From: Anoplopoma fimbria
Lineage: Eukaryota > Chordata > Actinopteri > Perciformes > Anoplopomatidae
Reading direction: 5' to 3'
DNA: 64,000 nt
Assembly: GCF_027596085.1 (NCBI RefSeq)
Contig: NC_072467.1
Location: forward strand, 12,951,976-13,015,975
The notes beneath the pieces were generated by a model. It had not been told where the DNA came from. It saw only the letters and a program-made list of their open reading frames with translations, and searched no databases. Position 1 is the first letter of the stretch. Every line of letters begins with the position of its first letter. Position numbers and translations under genes: made by a program. Shown here piece by piece: positions 54,562-64,000 of the stretch.

Positions 54562-54753
54562 TACAGTACCAGTCAAAAGTTTGGACACACCTTCTCATTC
54601 AATGTTTTTTTTTTTCTACATTGTAGATTAATATTGAAGACATCCAAACTATGAAGGAACACATATGGAATTATGTGGTACACAAACAAATGCTCAACAA
54701 ACCAGAATATGTTTTATATATGAGATTATTCAAAGTAGTTGAATGAGAAGGTG
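54562..54753 (+). mobile_element. Tc1-like transposon fragment / truncated MITE
   Basis: It begins TACAGTACCAGTCAAAAGTT, continues GGACACACCTTCTCATTCAA and passes through ACATATGGAATTATGTGGTA, the typical terminal region of a fish Tc1-like family. It ends with GTTGAATGAGAAGGTG, the inverse of the early block TTCTCATTCAA, so it may be an internally deleted copy with a partial second end. It lies just beyond the stop codon of HERC copy B and may fall in its 3' UTR. Confidence 0.75.
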
Positions 54754-54785
54754 AGTACAGATACAGTCACGGTGCAGTCCCTCCA

Positions 54786-57700
54786 TCACTTGTAGATTCT
54801 TCTATTGTTGCTCAGGGCCTCTGTCAGCTTGGTGTGCATGATCTCCTTGGTTGAGTATAAGGGCAGCTCCAGGATTGAGTAACATGTATGCGTCTCAGGG
54901 TAGTACTGGTCATAAGAGTGGTCCTGGACTTGTTTAACTCTGACTGTCATCTTCATCGTTTCCATGCCAAGAATGGGCACCCTTTCAAAGCCAGTCACAA
55001 ACCCTAGTGGAAGAGAAAGTGGTAATCAGTGAGTTCTTCATTTATTTTTTATGATATCTACGTGTTAAGCTTTGCACGATCCTTCCCTGAACCAGACTGT
55101 TGAGATAAACTTAATGGTATCGATGCTCACGCTAACTACAACAGTTGTTTTATTGACTCAAGGCAACCAAAGTGTACATAACCTACCCTTCTCATGGGAA
55201 GATATATTAATAGCACAACATCTACACGTCATTATTACCCTTGTTAGGCTTTTCTAACTGTGTAATGCGGTTGTTATCAGGCAACAAAACTACCTGCTAG
55301 CCACATTTAGGTTTAGGCAATAAAACCACTTAGATGAGGTTTAGGAAAACAACATGGTTGGGCTTAAAATAAGTCTCTAAACTAAGTAACATGCATACAG
55401 AAAAACACAACAGTAAATGTGTAAATGTAAAACAATGTACTTGTTTTAATAAGTAAAAAAAATAGGTCCAATACTTACAAAGAAAAGCTTTCTTCTGATC
55501 CTCAGTTAGTTCATCAAAAACCTCCCAAAACATCTGTATGGTGGGGTGTGGTGGTGTGGTATTGTACTCCCCCTCATAACCTGTGTTCTAATGACAGTGA
55601 AACTGACTTGTTACAATTACTTCTGTTACCGATTTTATTTTAGTATTCAAATTAAGCACAATGCTTGGGTGGTGATGCAATAAATCAGTTGCAGAGACAA
55701 CTACTCTGCAAAAAGCTCTTGTTTTAGACTGTACCTGTTTCAGCTTTGCCCAGTCATGGAAGTCTTTGCCCACCAGCACTTCCTGCAGCTCTTTTGGTCG
55801 GAACAGCTTCACCAAATCCTGGTCACACACCTGGAAGAAGCCTCGCTTGAACTCCTGAAACACACCCTCCACTGATGTGTTGAAGGCATGATTCACGTAG
55901 GCATTCACAAACTCCTTCCTGTTCAGCAGATTAAAGTTTCATGTCAACAAACAGGTCGGCACAGCAAGTGAGTGATCGAAATCCTATCTATCTAGGTATT
56001 TTTCTGTGGAACTATGGCAACTTAATTTCCTCGTCCACAAAACTTACTTTTGGTATACCTCAAGGCTTGTTCTGGGCCTCTTTCTTTTCTCTTTTACATG
56101 CCTCCCCTTGTTCACATAATAAGTAGATATACTATATATTTTAATTCTATGCAGATGATATGCAGTTATATCCTCTTGTCAACTCTACTGATACTAGCAG
56201 TTTGGTTGCCCTAAATAATTGCTGTGAGGATATAAGAAGCTGCATTACTCCCTTCACTTTATTGAGTTTAATAAGACTGAGTTTAAATTTATTTTTTAAC
56301 AAGTGCTGATTATAAATTAAAAAAAATATAGACAGATGAAAGGAAATTAAAGCATAAATATTTTTTTTCAGGTCTGCAGAAGAAAGATGATTTCAGTGAA
56401 ATTTCTTAACAGGTGAAGTAAGTTACCTTGCACCGCAGGTGGATTCTCGCCCTATCACAAGATCAAGTCAGAATTGCAGGATCACATGAAAATCTATCTT
56501 GTCAGGCTTTGAGTACTGCCCTAACCCCAGCCACCAGTAATTACGATCAATCAGCGGCTTGGGCGGAGCTACACTCAGGTATGGGCGTAGTTTATGTGTG
56601 TGAGACAACACAAATAGACGACTGTTCGCTCTTAACAACAATAGCCGCTCCTAAAGAGGATATATGCTTCAATAGCGTCAGTTATATCAGAACTGGAAAG
56701 TATTTTTTCATTAAAAGAAGTGCAGCGAACGACTTTGAAGGCTTTTCTAGGTGGAAAAGATGATTTTACTTTTCTCCCAAGTGGCTTCTGCAAGAGTTTG
56801 TTTTACCAATAAGTTCCACTGAGAGTCTGCTGATTGGTGAAAGTTGGCCAATGATAGACAGGGATACAGATGGTTCACTAGATCACCTGCTACTTTTTTT
56901 TGAAAGTGTCTGTCCTTTTCCAAATAATGATTCTGTGTAACAAACTGATTTTTGATATGTACTCATTTATAAATGCTGATTAAGTGTTTTCCTTCAATAA
57001 TTGAAAAATAACAAAGCACACAAGAACGTAACAAAAATGCATGGCCCTTACTTGTTTTCCCCCGTCAGTGGCTTTTCAGGATTTTTAGGGTCAAGGTCAA
57101 CCTCTGTGCCATCCCAGTTGATCTGTTGATCAGTTATAGGAAAGAAGAAGATAGTGATGTAACTGCTTTGGGAAATGATATTAGATCTCAGAAATAGGAA
57201 GAATGAGATATGTTATTGACTATCTGTATCACACATACCAAAAAATCCATGTAGAGGTTTTTTATGTCATCATCATCATAATCTTCCAGGATGTTCAGCA
57301 GACTCCTAGAAACAAAATAAAAAGTTATAATACATTAAATATCAAAGTGGCTGTTTACGGTATATTTTGACCAGAATCAGCACCTAAAACCCCAAATTAG
57401 TGATTTAAATAAACATTTATTTCCCCTTACTCTCCAACGCGTGGACTGAAGTCGATCATGTCCTCCAGTGAAGGCTTAACACCGAGCAGCTTTTTGAACA
57501 GAGCCAACGGGAAGGGTAAGTGTATGATGCACTCGTTGTACAGAGCCAATCCGCACAGAACCCCAAACTGGAGGTATCTCTGGTCCTCCTCTGTTGCCTG
57601 GTGTTGATTGAAGACACAACTTATGTCAGAAAAATAGAAACAAAAGAGGGCAACAATATCTTCATTAAATATTTGAGTCTATTGTACAAAAGTTTTCCTG

Positions 57701-60700
57701 TATGAGGATTTAAAGTGTTACTTTGGAGGGGAACCATGCCAGTGTATTGGAGTCGTTGAACATGAACATCCCAGTTTCAGCTGACATCATCTCATGAAAC
57801 ACTTCGTGAAAAAAGTCTTTTTTGTAGAGAATATCGATTGCAGTGTTTTCATCAAAATAAACCTGTAGGACAAAATGGCACAAGGTGCAGTAGCTTATAA
57901 AAGAGAACATAAACAGTAACGCAAGATTTGAAGTCTGACTTGTGGCTATCAGATCAAAACTAAATGTTTACCACAAGTGGAATCTTGTAGTAACTCTGAT
58001 CAGCAAAAGCCAGTTGTTCAAAGGTGTCTTCCAAAACCGATGCTCGCCTCACGTCCAATTCATAGAACATGTCTTGAGGGCCAGCGCATCCAAATTCCCA
58101 AAATGTTTCCTGCCACATGCGAGACATTGCTTCCAGCTGGAATACAATTTCTCATAGTTTACTTTACCATTTATATGCTGTGTGACTAAAAGCTAACTTC
58201 AGTGTTTAATTTCACATAGAACATGTATTATTTTATACTGCAATGACACCCACTGAAAAAAGCCCAGATATTTCATGATCTTGATTACCTTGGTGCAGTT
58301 AGCATTCAGGTCAAAAACATACTTTTTTGACTCCAGATCCATCAGAATTGGAAAGCTACACAGGATAAGCGGCTCAGAATGAATGTACTGAAAAAGGGGG
58401 TGAGGAGAGACAAGATCAGAGATCATCAAATGTGTGTAAAGATATTCCCAAACTATTTAACCATGTGTTCTTTTTACCTTGTGTTGAGAACGTAAACGCC
58501 AAAGCTGCAGATCCTGATTGAGAAAGTTTTTGTCAATCAACAAACAGAAGTCCCTTTCTGGCATTCTTTGGGGTTCTGCGATCCTGCTGTTGGCCTTTCA
58601 AACAAGTGTTTATTAGGTGAAAAGTTCATCAAATTAAAAAGCTGTATTCAGTAGTAAGACTGTATAGGTTTATGCTGTTACGTTCATAGAAAATACATCC
58701 AATAAATGATACTCACATTGTACATATACTGGAGGACTAGCAGCAGGTTTCTGACTCCAGAGTCGCGAGGAACAGGCTTTAAGGACAGGATCACTGAGAG
58801 GGCCTGTTTCCACACATTAACATGTTCAACCATGGTGGAGGACGGCAGTGAGGACCACCAGTCCCCTGAGGGAGACAACATGGAAAAAGGGAGCGTCAGG
58901 GAGCATTTAACAGCCGAGCAGAGGGCGAGGATATATCTTAAAGCAGTGTTAAAGCAACATTTACCATTTTCTGCCATTTCTGCATCAGCTTATATTATCT
59001 TGAATAGGTTAATCAGTCATTTCAAAGAGATATAAGTTTGATAAATGCCTTTGATTATGCATGTGTCAAATATTGTACAAATGAGACAAAATAAATGTAT
59101 TTAGGCGGGATTCCATTTTTCTTTTTTCTGATCAGTAAAACTACAAGATTCAAATATTTGTGTAGGCTACAATTAACAGACCAATATGGACATTCAGGCT
59201 CCATTAAGTGGTTCAAATGTGTACTGCAGATACAAATGTTAAATAAAAGACTGTGGAAGAAATTTGCTAATTTATTTGGCGACCCTAATTAAATCTCCTG
59301 CGACCCACCAGTTAGTTCGAAGCCAAAAATGGTAAAATGAACTTTCATGAACTGAAAACACACTGGGTTTGGGTTAAAGTTCAAAGCGAAAAAACATGGA
59401 CAACTCCCACATCAACTACCACTTTGTGGTAGCGACTTGTCAATTACTAGATAGCCACACCCATAAGCATACTCTGCTTTATGGTCTATTTGACCATAAT
59501 TTACTGAATGAACTTCATGCTGATTTGAAACTAGCGAATGAGACCATAGACTCATGTTTATATGTGGAGTTGCCCCCTGATGGCAAATGGGAAGATTGTC
59601 AGTCTGTTGTCCAAAGATAAATCATTGCAGGATTACATGCATGCATTGTTTCCTCATGCTAAGGCAGGCAGTCTGAATCCAGCTCGGGAATGGCGGACTC
59701 GGCCACTAGCAATAAAAACTGCTCAATAGAGAGGTCTTTCCTGAATGTTTGGCTGCAATCCGCAAGTCAGAAGTTGATAATTAAGAGTCGGATGGATTGC
59801 AGCATTAATAGATTGAATGACCATTGAAGAAAAAAATGCAGACAATAAATTAAATAATAATCAAAAATGGTTGATAAATGATTATTTATCTCAAAGATTA
59901 TAACTTAAATGTATATTGTATTTTCAAAAACGATATTTTGCTGATGTGACACGTGTGGTGGCTACAGTACCTATGACCTGGAGACTGTCAGCAGACAAGT
60001 TTAGGACGGCGGCAGCGACCGCCTCAGCGAGCTCTGTGCTCGTTCGACGCTGTTCATGTCTCTGGATCACATGCAGGAGCTCATTGAGAAGCAGGTAGAT
60101 CCTTAACCCCTCCACTGCCAGTGGCTTCTTATCAAGGGAAGGAAGCAAGAGCAGGACAGCAGCCTCGACCTGTTGGTTTGAAAGAACATCAATGGAATAA
60201 TATCAGGTATAATTGGTCAGAAACAAATACAGGATAGTAAAACTTCGAAACCCTTCATGCACATTACACAAATTTTAGTTACATACCTCGGCGAAAACAT
60301 TGTCCTTTTTCACCAGTTTCTCGAAAGCGAGTCGTGCGAGTGACAAGTTCAAACCCGGGTACTTTGTGGAGGTCTGGAAATGTTTGTCTTTGCTAAAAAC
60401 AAAAAAGAAAAAAAGACTAAGCTCACATTTGGACCAGATACTCAAGCACAGTGGCGTTTGTTTGATCATAAACCAACATTGGACAAATTTTGACCTGATG
60501 ATGGCACAAACAACAGATCAGGTGGTCACCAAAGTCATTGACATTTATCACGTGTAAAGAAATGTTCATGCACAGAGATGCTGTGTTTACCTTTGCTCAA
60601 GGAAGCTTATATTCACACAGGATGCAGAAGAAAACGTCCTGTGGATTTCCCTGTGAAGATTTAACATTTTCAGTCTGTTGCACTGAGAAAACTGTGTTAA

Positions 60701-63700
60701 AGCGTTGGATCCAAATTATTGATTTAAGTCATGAAACATCAGGTTGTTAAATACATTTTTATAAAAAAATTGTAAATTGAAAATATATCGCCAATGCAAT
60801 TTACTTACTGTTTGATCTTTTTCCATGACTTTGAATCGCATTTGGAGGTCCATTTATCAATCATGTCATCGAGACGATGCTGTGTTTTGTTGTTGACACC
60901 GTCAGCGTTCGCCTGCTTAGGAACGTCCTGCGACATAAGGAGGATTGAGTTGATGTTGACAATAATTATGACGCAGACCATCACGGCCTGTGTTGTACAT
61001 ATTGTAGGTTTGTGTTGGTACCTCATTGGACGCACACGCTGCAAACGAACAGTTTCCTCCTGCGAAGATGTTTCTAACTCGAGCATCATCCGTGTCTGGA
61101 ATAAAAACAGAATGAAAGTTTAATCTCCTCCGTGGCACCATTCATTGCATTGACATTATTTCAATCAGTTTTTTTAGAAATGTAGTCACCCTGTGTTAGT
61201 TGAACAGGTAGCGGCACAGACGGATGACTCTCCTCTCCATGTCCCAGCTGCCCCTGCTCTCCACAGCCGAAGGAGTAGACCTTCTTGGAGTCCGTCAACA
61301 CTAACGTGTGATGTCTGAGTAGGTGTTATATATTACAAACAACATTTTAACGTCTCCACAGATGTGAATACACTTTGACTGGCTACATTTTTAAGTATAG
61401 TTTTCACTGGAGCAGCTTGAAGCAGCTCTTGAAATCTTTGATTAAGAATAATTGCATTATAAATGGTGATTTATTGTACCGTCCACATGCAATCTTGGTG
61501 ACCTTTGCCCCCAAGAGCTCCGCAACAAGCCGAGGTCTTAGTTCATCGCTGAAAGAGTTGTGCCCAAGCTGTCCATATTGACCGGAGCCGAATGTGAACA
61601 CTGCACCATTCTGAGGAAGCAACCAGACAAAACCATAGTTTAAATTCCCATATATTGTTTATTGTTACTTATTTACATGCAAGTCGAAATCTAAGTCAGT
61701 ATACGGTTTATTTTCTTTACAAAAAGCAATTCATTGCTAAATGTAATGTCTTTTTTTCCTGTAAAACCTTCTGTAAATTATTAATATTCTAATTTTAACA
61801 TGTAAGAATACTTATTTTTGTATTAACCATGGATACATTATCATACATGTCTGCTGTTCCTCTAAGCTCTGTGGAGCGTTTTAATGCCGACTAATTTTTT
61901 TGGGGGGGCGGTTTGACATATCAAGTTAAAATGTTTGCATGTAAATGTACCGTAAATATTGTATATATTAAATTGACGTCAAGACTTCGTGACATAAAAA
62001 TACAACTTCTAATCAGATATCTCTATTGAGGGGGAAAGGACGGTTTAACAATCTACTGCTGTGTTAGAGTGGCAAAAGCAACAAAACAGCCAAGGCTGGC
62101 CGGTTAGTTGATGTAATTCAACACTAATATTTTTTACCAAAGGGGCCTTTTAAAAAATGGATCCTTGGGTTCACAGAACCATATAAAACCTATTCCATCA
62201 TTCCTTTTGTATATGGGGGTTATTTGGAGAGTTGAATTAGGATTATTGTACTTATGTCTGTTGTTAAGGAAGAAACAGCCCTTTTTCCAGCATAAAATGG
62301 TAAGGTAAGTGGTTAAACCAGGCGCAGAAGTGACTTAAACTTGCATTCTTTCTAATGGCCATCATGGGGCAACTCCTCTGTTTGCAAAAAGAAGTCTGAT
62401 TGTATAGAAGTCTATGAGAGAATGACTCTACTTCCCACTTGATTTATTCCCTCAGTAAACATTGTAAACATGAGTTTATGATCTCAATCTCTAGTTTCAA
62501 GTCTTCTTCAATATAGCATAATGTTCATTTAGTAAATGATGGTTCATTTAGAGTAAAGTAGACCATTAAGCAAGGTATGCTTTAGGGCGGGCTTGCTGTG
62601 ATTGACAGGTTGCTAACACAGCATTCGGATGTCCGGTTTGGGAGTAGTCTGTGTTTAGAACTTTAACCCTTTCACAGTGTGTTTTAAAGTTAAATGTAAC
62701 ATTTTGGTCGCCTTAAAATGTTTTGTTCAGCGTTGTGTTTTACTTAGCTCAACCCTCTCGTGTCACTTTTGGTCGCAAAAAAGCCAAGATGGCGACAGAA
62801 AAAACCCCCAAGAAGACTACGATGATCAACAGTCAACTGACGACGTTAACTTATTACAAACAGTCTATGGATACAACATCTTACTATACGATATTCAAAA
62901 TTGTGAGAAGTTACTAAGGAGCTAGTGGGAAAGAGTAGAAATCTAACCTTCGTCAGAATGGCCGTGTGGTCCTTTCCGCAGGAAATGTGAATGGTTGTCT
63001 TCATGTTCAGACAATGAACAGGAGTTGGCGTGTGTCTGTCTACAAGGGAGAAATTAACATTCAAGTTTGCATGTCATGGAATTAGTACTGACAAGATTGT
63101 TATTGTTTGTAAAATGCATCTTTAAAGAACGTAATAAAGAGACTAGGTGAATAATAATTCAAGTGAAGCAGATATAAATCTAACTTGTTGCTGCAGTACC
63201 TGTTGTGTCTCCCAGCCCGAGCTGCCCGCGGTCGTTTCTGCCCCACCCGGACACGCCTCCGGAGACGGAGAGGGCGAAGCTCTGCTCTCCCCCTGCAGCC
63301 ACCTGGACCAGGGGGAGCCCCGACAGAGATCTGAGGTGTTGGGGTGAGTTGGCGCCGGGTTTCCTCCTCCCCAGACCCAGCTGGCCCCTGGAGTCCTGGC
63401 CCCATGTATACACCTGGCCACCTGTGGAGAAATCACCATGACCTTGTTTTTTTCTTCTTCTTATAACCCTGAAGAGCCAATGAGCTACTCCTGTAGTAGT
63501 AATGAGGAACTGAGTACTAATTGACTCATTTTTAAAAACTTAAAGGGTCCGTCCACCGAAATCGCACACACACAAAACACCTCTAAACATTAAAAGGTTT
63601 CCTTTTAAATTGGAAAAAGAGAATTACAGACAACATATCAATAGGAGCATCTCTTTCCAAAAACAATATTCATTTCACTCTGGAAAAACTTCACACAGAG

Positions 63701-64000
63701 AATTGTTTCCATCCCAGTTGTTTTTGGGTGGAGGCAGAAAGCTCAGACTCACGTCACATAAAACAAGACTTATCTTGCATGTCTGCATACCATAAATATT
63801 ACTGTACTCTACACGTCACTGTACCTTTGGTGAGGGCCACTGAGTGCTGGCTCCCACAAGCAACCTGAGACACCTGTATGTTACTCAAAGCTTTCAGTGG
63901 CCTGCGAAACAAGAGACAGAATCAAAACAGAGCTCAAACACAGGCGTGAATCAGAGATTTTGCAGGACAACTTTTCCCTATTTTACACATTTTCTTACAT
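54786..64000 (-). CDS. Small HERC E3 ubiquitin ligase, tandem copy B (5' partial, 21 exons seen)
   Basis: This is a second RCC1-HECT ligase directly upstream of copy A in the same orientation. Exons in transcript order: 63901-63825, 63421-63200, 63039-62948, 61610-61480, 61314-61190, 61095-61022, 60927-60809, 60650-60591, 60392-60287, 60169-59971, 58865-58717, 58594-58478, 58387-58289, 58136-57972, 57862-57722, 57597-57431, 57305-57239, 57122-57052, 55918-55735, 55587-55479, 55003-54786. Phases all agree with copy A; the two first exons should lie beyond 64000. The HECT core is intact, with the catalytic loop THTCYSILELPLYSTKEIM. Differences from copy A include in-frame size changes in five or more exons, a 12-nt insertion in the penultimate exon (TTPPHPTIQ region), and a shorter end (ALSNNRRIYK) without the 14-15 residue tail of copy A. 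No stop or frameshift is seen, so it is probably functional. Confidence 0.92.
55955..56260 (+). pseudogene. LINE reverse-transcriptase relic in HERC copy B intron
   Basis: The plus strand shows degenerate RT motifs across shifted frames: KLTFGIPQGLFWASFFSLL (about 56040-56095), then FYADDMQLYPLV (about 56145-56180), the YADD catalytic box of L2/Jockey-type LINEs. Stops and frame changes separate them. It lies in the 1.1-kb intron between the exons at 57052-57122 and 55735-55918. It is clearly dead. Confidence 0.75.
59418..59600 (-). repeat. Dispersed fish repeat in copy B intron (family copy 3, reverse)
   Basis: The plus strand reads TTTATGGTCTATTTGACCAT, then AATGAACTTCATGCTGAT and CTAGCGAATGAGACCATAGA. 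Its reverse complement lines up with the repeats at 44640 and 62340. It sits in the long intron between the exons 59971-60169 and 58717-58865. Confidence 0.6.
62340..62640 (+). repeat. Dispersed fish repeat in copy B intron (family copy 2)
   Basis: Blocks CTAATGGCCATCATGGGGCA, AAAGAAGTCTGATTGTATAG, GAATGACTCTACTTCCCACT and ATGTTCATTTAGTAAATGAT match the copy at 44640-45040. It lies in the 1.3-kb intron between the exons 62948-63039 and 61480-61610, a different intron from the copy A insertion, so the two are independent insertions rather than duplicated with the gene. Confidence 0.65.

Larger units (their letters stand above)
53144..54785. other. Intergenic space: copy A promoter and copy B 3' flank
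   Basis: About 1.6 kb separates the two HERC genes. The first few hundred bases hold the copy A promoter with the ISRE. The remainder is AT-rich, with a candidate copy B polyadenylation signal (TTTATT on plus, 54350-54355) and a Tc1-like fragment at 54562-54753. No other gene is visible. Confidence 0.6.

Noticed and set aside
56428..56763. 111-aa ORF in a HERC copy B intron
   Set aside because: No domain recognisable, lies next to a dead LINE relic and is not in phase with the flanking HERC exons.

Overview
This window is vertebrate nuclear DNA, almost certainly from a teleost (ray-finned) fish. Genes are split into many short exons with GT/AG junctions. Long (CA)n/(TG)n microsatellites are abundant, fish-type LINE, Tc1-like and hAT-like repeat debris fills introns and gaps, and the encoded proteins match vertebrate families. 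I see no bacterial, phage or plasmid architecture and no CRISPR array. Exons were assembled by hand; each junction was accepted only when donor, acceptor and codon phase agreed.

Layout, left to right. (1) 2936-10377, plus strand: the last six coding exons of fatty acid 2-hydroxylase (fa2h); its upstream exons lie before the window. (2) 15817-23382, plus strand: a complete anoctamin-10 gene (ano10) in 14 coding exons, 697 aa. (3) 28522-42038 and up to about 42300, minus strand: an SNRK-family kinase gene in four coding exons plus a 5' non-coding exon inside a CpG-rich promoter, 622 aa. ano10 and snrk converge tail to tail, as I recall for human 3p22. (4) 43939-53143, minus strand: a complete small-HERC ubiquitin ligase (RCC1-like repeats plus HECT) in 23 coding exons, 1012 aa ('HERC copy A'). 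(5) 54786 to the right edge, minus strand: a second tandem small-HERC gene ('copy B'), of which 21 exons are present; its first exons lie beyond 64000.

The genes do not form one pathway. fa2h makes 2-hydroxy sphingolipids in the ER; ano10 is a TMEM16 membrane protein; snrk is an AMPK-related kinase. The HERC pair is the likeliest lineage-specific, fast-evolving part. A perfect interferon-stimulated response element (GAAAGTGAAACT, 53348-53359) lies about 0.2 kb upstream of copy A's start codon, pointing to an antiviral, interferon-inducible ligase. The two copies are nearly identical in RCC1 exons 6 and 7, including an intron flank, but clearly diverged in the HECT half, which suggests local gene conversion. 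Their C-terminal tails also differ.

No wholly new system is evident. The points most worth checking are the ISRE-linked HERC pair with patchy homogenisation, the snrk-like kinase that lost the UBA-like segment yet kept the family's C-terminal motif, and a microsatellite sitting in a kinase splice acceptor.
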